Notes under the pieces: generated by a model
Databases searched by the model: none
What the model saw: the letters and a program-made list of their open reading frames with translations, nothing else
Told to the model about the DNA's origin: nothing
From: Paenibacillus sp. OK003
Lineage (GTDB): Bacteria; Bacillota; Bacilli; Paenibacillales; Paenibacillaceae
Reading direction: 5' to 3'
NCBI RefSeq assembly: GCF_900109515.1
Contig: NZ_FOBD01000009.1
Location: forward strand, 124,001-188,000
DNA length: 64,000 nt
Shown: positions 28,636 through 37,300 of the stretch, piece after piece
Position numbering within the stretch: the first letter of the stretch is position 1
Layout of the letters: every line of letters starts with the position of its first letter
Translations under genes and position numbers: made by a program

Positions 28636-29052
28636 CTACACCGCCTTAATATATTCGAGCTCCAGATTCTTAAATAATCCGTTCTCTCTAATAATAGTCG
28701 CTCTAACTGTGCTGAAAGATGCGATATCCGTTTCCTCTTCTAATTCCTCATTGACCAAGGCAGGATATGTAATCTCTATCAGGAAGCCTTCCACAATTAA
28801 ATTTGCATCCCTCTCAAGGGTCAGAACTTCGATTACACCGTTATCGTATGTGTATACCACAGAGGTTACAAGAGCAGTATAACCTGCCAATTCTCTGCGG
28901 GCTTCCACGTTAATTACATTCGGTTCTTCAAGTGCATCCATGACAGTTAAATCATCGCCGCCAGTGTACAGACCGGACTTCTTCATCTCCCTACGGATTA
29001 AATCGAGTATGGGATAGATTTCATTCGCGTTTACAAAGTTCCTAGTGTCCAT
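28636..29052 (-). CDS. small tail-tip protein
   Basis: 138 aa from the ATG at 29052 (AAGGTGAGG upstream); an earlier in-frame ATG has no ribosome-binding site. N-terminal helix (NANEIYPILDLIRREMKKSG) followed by beta strands (YTALVTSVVYTYDNGVIEVL, FSTVRATIIRENGLFKNLEL). First gene after the lysin, behind its own terminator and late-promoter motif. Function unknown. Confidence 0.5.
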   Translation of the reverse strand: MDTRNFVNANEIYPILDLIRREMKKSGLYTGGDDLTVMDALEEPNVINVEARRELAGYTALVTSVVYTYDNGVIEVLTLERDANLIVEGFLIEITYPALVNEELEEETDIASFSTVRATIIRENGLFKNLELEYIKAV

Positions 29053-29075
29053 AGCATACACCTCACCTTCCATAG

Positions 29076-29084
29076 CATTATAAG
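29076..29084 (-). promoter_or_regulatory. candidate phage late-promoter element CTTATAATG
   Basis: Exact motif placed directly after the T run of the terminator at 29090-29129 and 24 bases before the ATG at 29052: a terminator-then-promoter arrangement. Confidence 0.5.
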
Positions 29085-29089
29085 AAAAA

Positions 29090-29129
29090 GCAGGGAACAA
29101 TTAGCGCCTTAAGCGTAAGTGCTCCCTGC
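29090..29129 (-). terminator. intrinsic terminator after the tail lysin
   Basis: GCAGGGA (29090-29096) pairs with TCCCTGC (29123-29129); five T residues follow on the minus strand. Confidence 0.75.
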
Positions 29130-29137
29130 CTATGTGG

Positions 29138-32100
29138 TTATCCTACTTCTGATATAGACTGCCACGTCAACTCTAGGTAGTTGACGATGCCATCGCTGTT
29201 ACCGACGATTCTGTTCCCTTTAACCAAGAAGTAATTGGCAGTGAACGTCTTGGAATCGTATACGTAGACAGAGTCCAGCAGTTCGATTAACGGATTACCT
29301 TTGACTACGACGTTCTTCGTTCTTGCCTGACGTTTGTAATCGAAGAAAATCTTATTGGCTACATCCTCCTTCAAGTCTCTCATGGAGTTTCCGTCGATCT
29401 CTTCAATCCAATCCAACTGAGCACCCGCCGTGCGGATATTCCCCTTGGTTGCGATAATCAGAGACTTGTCGAAGAAGTGTTCCACGATACCCGCTGTACC
29501 GGAAATCATCAAGTGGTTTCTGACACGAGAGTAATCCGTAGAAGAAGTAACTTCCAGTAGATTCTCTCCATCAATGAACTCCCACTTCATACCCGCTACC
29601 ATAGCCCAGTCTGGTGAATCGAGGAAGTCCATCTTCTCCATTCGGAACGTCCCATACCTGTCGCAGTAGGCACGGTAAGGAATATCTTGAATAATGGACT
29701 GTACGGCATCTGAAGCGTTTGTACCTATTGAGAAGGATACACTTGCCACGAACGGATTCTGCCAGCCGCCCACTTCCATAATATTTTGTTGAGTCACGGC
29801 TTCAAGTTCTCCGCTCTCCTTGTTGAATTTCATGAAGGTGTTCTTCCCTTTGTTCACGTCAATGTAAACTGTATCCTCGATTACGTAGTCAGGATTGCTC
29901 ATATCCTCCGAATGAAATTTCCAAGTGCTCATGCCTGCATGGACAACAATGTCTTCTACAATGCTTGATTTAATCCAGGAGAACGCCCCGCTATCTCCTG
30001 CATAAGCTTCTTCCGGTGGGTACTGCATAGGCTTGTAGAAGATAAATTCCTCAAGCATGTCGTACCTGTCCACGCAACTAAACGAGACGGTTTTCTCTTC
30101 GGAGTTCTCCGTAATCTCCCCTTTAATCATTCCAGTGAATACACGGACAACTTCTTCCCCATATCCCGCATAAATCCTGATTGGAGTGTACTCGCTAATA
30201 ACATGTCGCAGTTCTCCTTCTTCGTAATAGCTCAACGGAGACTTGTCCGTCTTAAATGAGTCAGGGAACTCTGGTCTACGCTCCCAAGATGGAGAATAAA
30301 TACCCGAAGAGTTGTCCAGCGTTAGCCGTGCGGTACTAATAGTCGTATCAAGGTGGGTGTTGATTTCCCAACTCATTACATCTTTCTCAATGGTGTACAT
30401 GTCTTCATAAACGAAGTCCCCAACTTCATACCACTTCTCGTCATACGTGTCACCGATGGCAGTAGCTAGTTGCTCGATGGCATAGTCGTTGGCAGCGTAC
30501 TTCACACTGTCGAGATACATCGTTCCATCCGTCACTGCAAACAGAATTCTGCTTTGGTACGGATAGTCGAATGCCGCCCCACGAATTCCGGTGTTAACCC
30601 AGACATCATTTATCTTCACATATACATCGATATCCGTTTGGTCATGGCAGACTACAGTGTACTCGATAAAATCAGAAGTCGTGTTTAGCTTAAACGTGCC
30701 GCCACCAGATGTATAAATTTGGTCATCCTTGATGTTCAGAAGAAACCCCTTCGTTCCATCACTAATAACTAACTTACCGCTGGTACCCGCCGCTGTCTTC
30801 AGGCTAAAGTTAATCGTAAACGGAAACTTCTTGATTTTACCTAGCCGCTCGATACCTGCTTCACCTCCGCTGGTCGAGATTGCTTGGTAATCTCCTTTGT
30901 CCTTCTGTACAACCGTGCTGTACGGAGTCCAGTTGTTGGCACTATTCATTCCATCTTCAAAGTCCCACATTGCCTTCGATTCAACGGTTTCTACATCAAA
31001 CTCTTTCGCTCTGAGCCACAAGATACCGAACTTTCCTCTCGACGCTTTCGAGGAATTGGCGAAAGTGAATTTCACCACGTTATGTCCTTTTGGCATCGGT
31101 ATGGAAGGTGGGTATGCCACTCCGTTTTTAGCGCTCACCCCGTTGATACGCACTACTTCGTAATCATTAACTGTGACGATAATCGTGTCATCCAGTTCAA
31201 GGTCAGAGAAGTATGCCCAGCCAAGGTTTCCTGCCTTAAACCAATCGTGCTCGAAAATCAGCGTCTTTGCCTGGCCCGCCCCGCCCGTTCCGTTAAATCC
31301 GAGGACGTTCATCGAAGTCTTGTCATCAACAACAGTCATTTGCACTGCACCGTTTGTCTCTGTGTACTTCTTGACATCAAGTGCAGTCTTCTTGGTTGTA
31401 AATTCCTTGAAGTAAGTTTGTTTAGTGGTTGTCCTGTTGTATTGGTACGTGACGATTTCCTTGTCGATGCTGGCATCTCCAGTCGAGTCTGCCGTTCTTG
31501 GTTTACCATCGCCCCAAGACTTGACTCGTACAACAACGGGCTGCCTTCCAAACTTGAGGGCATTCGCCTTCGTATCATAAAGAATGTCAATTCGGTTGCC
31601 TTTGATATCCCCGCCCGTGTCATCCGCAAGATACTCTCCCCAACTCGTTCCATTCACAATCAGTTCCACTTTGCTCTTCAAAGGGATGACAGAGGGATCT
31701 ACCGCAATAATCTTCCAGTTCTTCCATGTCCGTACGTCTGTACCGCCCCGTGTGATTCCAATACAGCCAGGGCAGTCTGCTACATATGCCGTTGCTTCCA
31801 TGTTGTATTCCACGTAGGAGGTCGAGTCTGCCATTACTTCTGGAGCGTCCATTAGAACAGAAGCATCCTGAATGTTCCTTGGGTCAATTTTCTTGCTTGC
31901 TGTCTGAATAGTTTTCTTGCCCCGAAGGTACGGTTCAGGATTCTGTGCTACGTCGTTAAATCGTACTTCAAAGTGCAAGTGTGTTCCGTCACCACCACCG
32001 CTGGAGATGGAGTGTCCGGTATTACCTCCAAGACCTACAATACCACCTGCGTTAACCTTATCCCCCACACTGACACTGATTTTGTTTAAGTGGGCATACC

Positions 32101-32635
32101 TTGTCTGCCACCCGTTTCCGTGATTAACGTAGACGACTTTACCGTACCCTCTTAAGGTGCTGGCGATGGCTACTGTACCTGCCCACACAGCGTAAACAGG
32201 GTCGTTCATCGCAAGGTCAAGGTCAATCCCTTTATGCTTTTTACGGGAACAGCGAGGGTCTGTCTCGAACCAATCGGTGATATACATCCCGTTGATGGTT
32301 CGCTCCCCATTCTCCTTCCCGTGCATCGTTGAACTTGCTTTTATTGGCATGGAGAAGTCTGCGTTTCTCAGGTCGGTGCTGGTATCAATCAGCGTACCGT
32401 CAACGTAGTTCGTAATCTTCTCCGCTTTGTCGATGGATAGCATATCATTCACTGCACTGTCTACCACATACTGGACTGCATCGTATTTTCTACGGAAGCC
32501 CCGCACGTATGATGTTTTGTCCAACTCTACGATTACCTTCGGCTCGTTCCCTAGCGCGTTTACACGCTCCATGATGCCTTGTAGCAACTGCCTTGAAGGG
32601 TAGTTAACGTTAGATACATAAACCACTTCAGCCAC
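29138..32635 (-). CDS. tail-associated lysin with M23 endopeptidase and 3D domains
   Basis: 1165 aa. An M23 peptidase domain spans about residues 115-235, with zinc-ligand motifs H134-x3-D138 (HKGIDLD), AHL at 181 and HLH at 219-221. A 3D (lytic transglycosylase-like) domain follows at about 280-375 with AVDPSVIPL and ADDTGGDIKGNRIDI, the three aspartates that name the fold. Middle: concanavalin-like beta region (about 540-740). The C-terminal ~420 residues resemble gp27/XkdQ-type tail hub proteins (WEINTHLDTTISTARLTLDN, PIRIYAGYGEEVVRVFTGMI). It sits where the Tal gene is expected after the tape measure. Role: opens the thick peptidoglycan during infection. The start may instead be GTG three codons later, which is better spaced from GGCAGG. 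Confidence 0.85.
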   Translation of the reverse strand: MAEVVYVSNVNYPSRQLLQGIMERVNALGNEPKVIVELDKTSYVRGFRRKYDAVQYVVDSAVNDMLSIDKAEKITNYVDGTLIDTSTDLRNADFSMPIKASSTMHGKENGERTINGMYITDWFETDPRCSRKKHKGIDLDLAMNDPVYAVWAGTVAIASTLRGYGKVVYVNHGNGWQTRYAHLNKISVSVGDKVNAGGIVGLGGNTGHSISSGGGDGTHLHFEVRFNDVAQNPEPYLRGKKTIQTASKKIDPRNIQDASVLMDAPEVMADSTSYVEYNMEATAYVADCPGCIGITRGGTDVRTWKNWKIIAVDPSVIPLKSKVELIVNGTSWGEYLADDTGGDIKGNRIDILYDTKANALKFGRQPVVVRVKSWGDGKPRTADSTGDASIDKEIVTYQYNRTTTKQTYFKEFTTKKTALDVKKYTETNGAVQMTVVDDKTSMNVLGFNGTGGAGQAKTLIFEHDWFKAGNLGWAYFSDLELDDTIIVTVNDYEVVRINGVSAKNGVAYPPSIPMPKGHNVVKFTFANSSKASRGKFGILWLRAKEFDVETVESKAMWDFEDGMNSANNWTPYSTVVQKDKGDYQAISTSGGEAGIERLGKIKKFPFTINFSLKTAAGTSGKLVISDGTKGFLLNIKDDQIYTSGGGTFKLNTTSDFIEYTVVCHDQTDIDVYVKINDVWVNTGIRGAAFDYPYQSRILFAVTDGTMYLDSVKYAANDYAIEQLATAIGDTYDEKWYEVGDFVYEDMYTIEKDVMSWEINTHLDTTISTARLTLDNSSGIYSPSWERRPEFPDSFKTDKSPLSYYEEGELRHVISEYTPIRIYAGYGEEVVRVFTGMIKGEITENSEEKTVSFSCVDRYDMLEEFIFYKPMQYPPEEAYAGDSGAFSWIKSSIVEDIVVHAGMSTWKFHSEDMSNPDYVIEDTVYIDVNKGKNTFMKFNKESGELEAVTQQNIMEVGGWQNPFVASVSFSIGTNASDAVQSIIQDIPYRAYCDRYGTFRMEKMDFLDSPDWAMVAGMKWEFIDGENLLEVTSSTDYSRVRNHLMISGTAGIVEHFFDKSLIIATKGNIRTAGAQLDWIEEIDGNSMRDLKEDVANKIFFDYKRQARTKNVVVKGNPLIELLDSVYVYDSKTFTANYFLVKGNRIVGNSDGIVNYLELTWQSISEVG

Positions 32636-32640
32636 CTGCC

Positions 32641-33684
32641 TTATCTATATTTCTCCGTAATCCACTCTATAAATCTGTTGAGGAAGGTTACGGCTTCCGC
32701 TCTTGTAATACACGCTTCCGGTTCAAACTGACCATCTTCATAAAGCGGGAACACATAACACCCGTCATGGAATTTTTCATCCAACAGGGTCAGTACGTCG
32801 TTCGAGTACCATCTGGAAAGGATAACATCCTTATCCAGAATCGGTCTCAGCGGCGTATCATTGTATGTGAACGCACGATCGGTGTACCGATTATGCAGAT
32901 TCTCGTAAATACGGCTCATAAGTGAGAAGAAGTCTCCGCGACGAATACGAACGTCTCCGAAAAATCTGTCGTTGTACGTCACTCGCCCTGATTCCACGAC
33001 GACCGTTTCACTTGTACGTCTACTCACCCCTTTAATTACGGCGTTATACCCTATGACAGCAGGGAAGCCATTGTACATGTATGGCAAGTAAACTTCACCC
33101 TTATGAATGACAAACACGTCACGCTGAAATCCGATCGTGTTCCGGATGACCACGCCTGCATCACTTCCTGCGCCAACGGTGACGAGAAGTCTCTTCAGCT
33201 TCACCCCAAGGACTGTACAAGACTCCGGTTGGTTGCTGTAGCTGAAATGGTATGTTGAAGCATACTTCAGGGTTGCGTGTGGCATCCGGTAGTCGCCTAC
33301 TCCATTGTAAGGGGTATTGACACACCCGATATCTTTCCGGTCAGGGATGCCATAAGCAATGACCACGACTTCGATGCCCGCCGACAGCGGGTTGGTCATG
33401 GTTACTTTTCCGTTCTCTACCTTCTCAGGAAGAACCTCCACTCCGTTCACGATAACGAACACCGGATTACTCAAGTGGTATTTGTAATCAGGTACAAGAA
33501 ACTCTTGCTGTCCGCTTACGGTCACGAAGCGCTTGACCATTCGCTCGTACCCTTCTTTGAACACGTTGTACGTCATGCCGCTTAAGACTTCTACGTCACC
33601 TGTCAAATCCGTTCTCATACGGGTAATCTCAAGTGTGTCACGGTAATACCAATCCAGCGGATCTACGTCAATCCATCTTTTCAT
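32641..33684 (-). CDS. tail-tip protein ending in one SLH unit
   Basis: 347 aa; ATG with GGGG upstream. Residues 1-270 are beta-rich (FVTVSGQQEFLVPDYKYHL, NPVFVIVNGVEVLPEKV). The last ~75 residues read as a single SLH unit: SRWYSNDVLTLLDEKFHDG, FPLYEDGQFEP, then ITRAEAVTFLNRF, the conserved ITRAE hallmark. SLH domains of surface proteins bind pyruvylated secondary cell-wall polymer and are normally present as three units. Located between tape measure and lysin, hence in the tail tip (distal tail region). Wall-polymer binding is inferred. Confidence 0.72.
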   Translation of the reverse strand: MKRWIDVDPLDWYYRDTLEITRMRTDLTGDVEVLSGMTYNVFKEGYERMVKRFVTVSGQQEFLVPDYKYHLSNPVFVIVNGVEVLPEKVENGKVTMTNPLSAGIEVVVIAYGIPDRKDIGCVNTPYNGVGDYRMPHATLKYASTYHFSYSNQPESCTVLGVKLKRLLVTVGAGSDAGVVIRNTIGFQRDVFVIHKGEVYLPYMYNGFPAVIGYNAVIKGVSRRTSETVVVESGRVTYNDRFFGDVRIRRGDFFSLMSRIYENLHNRYTDRAFTYNDTPLRPILDKDVILSRWYSNDVLTLLDEKFHDGCYVFPLYEDGQFEPEACITRAEAVTFLNRFIEWITEKYR

Positions 33685-33687
33685 TTC

Positions 33688-34308
33688 TTAGTACCCCCTC
33701 AGCAACTTGTCTACGTGTCGGTACGTCCGCATAAGAAACGTAATGGATTCTGCTCTTGTAGCCGCTTCGTCCGGACGGAAGTAAACCACAGACTCCCCGT
33801 CTGCTTCCCAGTTCGTGGCGATAAGTCCAAGCTGCTGCATATTGTCGATATACTTGTTTGCCCAATGATTTTCGATATCAATGAACTCTGTCATGTACTT
33901 GTACTCAAAATCTTGCTTGCGGACGAGAGACATGCCGATGGTTACGATGTACTTCGTTTCCATCTCAGCGGTTTTAATATCGGGTTCTCCAGTTACGATG
34001 CCGATGTAAACTGTACCTTTCTCGTCGTAATACTTATGTTGAGAGCCGATGAACTGAAGCCAGTCGGCATATTCCTTCTTAGAATAAAACAGCATGGTTA
34101 GGGTAGCGTTATAATGAGACGTTCCGTTTTGCACAAGCCCGGCCGAAGAGGCCAAGGTCTGGTTGACATGGGTCTTCAGGTAAGGCGTTGGCGGTTTGTA
34201 CTCCGTAATCAGCTTTGCCTTGACCTGATTAAACTGGACTCCGTTGTCGTAAAACAGTTTCTTCTTATACACCGAATCCTCTGACAAGAGGTTATTTTGT
34301 TGTGTCAT
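33688..34308 (-). CDS. Dit-position tail protein ending in one SLH unit
   Basis: 206 aa from the ATG at 34308, which has GGAGGTAAGGTC in front; ten codons of upstream frame lack a site. Residues 1-140 form a beta domain (YDNGVQFNQVKAKLITEY, HYNATLTMLFYSKKEYADWL) that fits a distal-tail or tube-like fold. Residues 145-200 form an SLH unit: FIDIENHWANKYIDNMQQLG, FRPDEAATRAESITFLMR. First gene after the tape measure, 3 bases before the second SLH protein. A multimeric ring would display several SLH units together. Confidence 0.75.
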   Translation of the reverse strand: MTQQNNLLSEDSVYKKKLFYDNGVQFNQVKAKLITEYKPPTPYLKTHVNQTLASSAGLVQNGTSHYNATLTMLFYSKKEYADWLQFIGSQHKYYDEKGTVYIGIVTGEPDIKTAEMETKYIVTIGMSLVRKQDFEYKYMTEFIDIENHWANKYIDNMQQLGLIATNWEADGESVVYFRPDEAATRAESITFLMRTYRHVDKLLRGY

Positions 34309-34330
34309 GACCTTACCTCCTATAAAATAA

Positions 34331-34357
34331 CTCCCCATCTCATTATAAGACGGGGAG
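34331..34357 (-). terminator. stem-loop after the tape measure gene
   Basis: CTCCCC (34331-34336) pairs with GGGGAG (34352-34357). On the minus strand the stem extends to 10 bp (CTCCCCGTCT / AGATGGGGAG) with the 7-nt loop TATAATG and is followed by TTATTTTAT. It may act both as terminator and as the site of the promoter motif. Confidence 0.6.
34341..34349 (-). promoter_or_regulatory. candidate phage late-promoter element CTTATAATG
   Basis: Exact motif 33 bases before the ATG at 34308, located in the loop of the stem-loop at 34331-34357. Confidence 0.5.
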
Positions 34358-34365
34358 TGGTTTCA

Positions 34366-37300
34366 CTAACTTCGGTAGTTGCTAGGATTCATCGCCTGTT
34401 GGCTACGAAGGCTTCCTACCCGCCCTACAGACAAGCCTTGTCCAATGGACTGTCCGACTTGTTGCAACTGGCGGTTTGTCATGCCGTTGGTGATGTTAGG
34501 AAGAGTGATGTTGACGGTGACATCTCCTGTACCGATCGTTGTCGTGTTATGAGTGTTGCCACGGGTAAGGTACTCGTAGCGGCTCATAGCACTTACTCCA
34601 TTAGGCATGTTGAACGTTCCCGCTGTGGATTTCATTTCATCCAAGATGCCCAACTGAGCCTGTAAAGATTGCTTTTGCAAGTCACGGATTTCGGCGTTAA
34701 TCTTAGTTGTTTCGTCCGCTCCCGCTGCAGGAAGTTTAGCTCTCAGATCGGCAATGACCTGGTTGATTTCAGATACCTCTTCCTTGGCATTGGCAATCCG
34801 CTTGTTACGAAGGATCGGCGAGGAGTCATCAGGGTTTCCAGTTCGTAGCTTGAGTTCCAGCAACTCATTCTCACGGTCAGAACTGTTGTCCTGAATCTTA
34901 GCCCTGCCAATTCCGATGGAAGCAAGGTTGTACTCTTTAATCAGGGCTTGCTCATTGGCAATTGTATTCTGTAGCTGTAAAACCTGCGTTGCCTGGTCTT
35001 CGGAAAGGTCTCCGATGGCTTGGATTGCTTGAAGGTTTGCCAGCTCATTTTTCATCTGAGATAGCTTATTCAGTGTAATCTTCTTCATGGTGTCCAAGTA
35101 TTCTTGAGACTGAGTGTCCATGTTGTACGCAGCCGCCAATTCTTTTGCTTGAGCAATAAGGTCAATGCGAGACAAGCTGTTGTTAACCTTACGGACCTGA
35201 CCTTGATACGTTTCTTGTTTTGTGTTCCACTCTTGCTGAAGAATGTCAACTTCCCCTTCGGATGCCACTTTATCTCTTGTCGAAGTAAGGTTATCATAAG
35301 CAGTTTTGGCATCGGCGTACTCTTGCGACTCAGGGTCAGCGCTGTCCATGACCGCCTTGGCGTTGGCGATATACTTGTCAATGATATCCAGTTCTTCATT
35401 CAATACCTGTCGCATGGATTCGGTCTGATTCTTACGAAGTGCAATGTACTCGTCGGAATCAGTCTTCATTCCGCTCATTAGGGCACGAAGCGTGTCAATT
35501 TGACTGGTGTCCTTAATCTCATTGATACGGTCAGAGACACGGCTTAGAACAGAGCCAGAGTCGATGGAAGAGAACTCGGCTGCACCTTCCTTGTACTTCT
35601 CGTCATATTCCTTCTCCGCATTCTCTTGGAGTCTCTTGTCCTCTGCCTCTTTAAGTTTTGTTGCTTCGTACTGCTTGTTTATGGCTTTCTGTCGCATCTT
35701 TTCTGTTTCTGCAGCACGCCCAGACTTTGCATTGAACTCAGCAACGGCTTCCTCTACTGTCTGTCCACCGCTGGCTTCCCGTTGTTTGAGCCATTTTGAA
35801 AATTCTTCACCAGTTCCTGAGAAATTGTAATAATTCATTATCTCGCCCATAATGCCAAGTTCCTCCGGTTTGTATCCTTTAGTCTTGAAAGGATTGGAAG
35901 GTCCACCTTGGGCTTCAAAGACACCGAGGTCGGATGGAGTTCCACCGAAAAAGGATGATATTCCGTTCTTTGCAGAGTAGAAAAGCCCCATCAAGTTATT
36001 CCGATTCTTAGCCCAACCGCCTTCAGCAAGCGCGTTAAACGTGTTAGCCATGCCTTTCAGGTCGTTGTCACGGTCGTCAGCCTGAGCAAGTAACCTTTCG
36101 TCATCTGTTGACAGGTAGGACTCTGTCAATCCTTTAGCCGCTTGAGCGAGACCGATTGCCCCAGCAATCTCCATAGCCATCTTAGCGAAACCTCCCGCCA
36201 AGTTTTTAACAGAAACCAGAGCCCCCTTGCTTAAGTCTGGAATATCCTTCAAGAACTGTTTGAACCCATTCTTGAGGGATGCCGTAGAAGACATTCCAGA
36301 GTTCATGCCTCGTACAGCATTGGACAGATCTCCGAAGGCAGGGGAGGCTTGTCGAGCAGAAGCAGCGGCTTCCCGCTGGGTCTTCTCGTAATCATCCATC
36401 GCAGTACTCAGTTTTTGGATATCGTCAATCGGAGGTAAGCCGTTTCGCTGTCTGTCCACCAAGTGGTCTTCAAATCCCTGGAAATCTCCTTGAGACATTT
36501 GGGACATCCTATCGGACAATTTAGAGTAATTGCTATCGCTTGCTCTATGTGTATTAAACACTCCTTGATTAGCGGTACTGCTGTTCAGGGTGGTCAGGAG
36601 GCTAGGGGTAAGGACGGAAGCCAATTCAGTTCGGGTACTTAGGCGGCTGTTGTACTGCTTCGTCCGGTCGAATTTTTCATCATCCGTCAACTCCTTGCCC
36701 GGATTCCAATTTTTAGCTTCGTCCATCGTGCTAAATAGAGTCGGCAAGTCTTTAACCTCTACCTTATTAGAATCCAGGTAGTTCTCATAGTGCTTGCGTT
36801 GCTTTTCCGTCAATCCGTTCAAATCACGTAAATAACCACCAAGTAATGGGTCTTTCTGCATCTCCCCGACCTCTTTACGCGTCATGTTCTTGATAGAATT
36901 ATCAACATTCATGCCCGATACGTTCTCCAGAAATGAAGTACGTGCAGACTCCCTCTCGAAGTTTGCACCAATCTTCCCAGCGCCCCACTTAACTCCCTTA
37001 AGCAGCATCATCCCAATCAATACGTTAGTTAGCACGTCTCCTAACTTGACGAACAATTGGGCATTCTTTGTCACGTTTTCTGCCATGTTCATAAGTGCGT
37101 AGGACACTTTATTGATGGTAGGGGTCATCTCCTGAACAAGAGCATCAAAGGCAATCGTTATGCTTTGCCCTGCCCGTTTAGTGTTGACGAGTGGGTTGTC
37201 TACAGATGACTTAACCATGTTCTCATATTTAGATTTATCAAAGTTTCCACTAACTTCCATGACCTTAACGAACGTGTTCATAATTTCGTGCATCGTAGCC

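Noticed and set aside
30884..31855. Plus-strand frame of 323 codons opposite the lysin gene
   Set aside because: Lies fully antisense to the M23-3D part of the lysin, whose catalytic motifs are intact; no recognisable domain.
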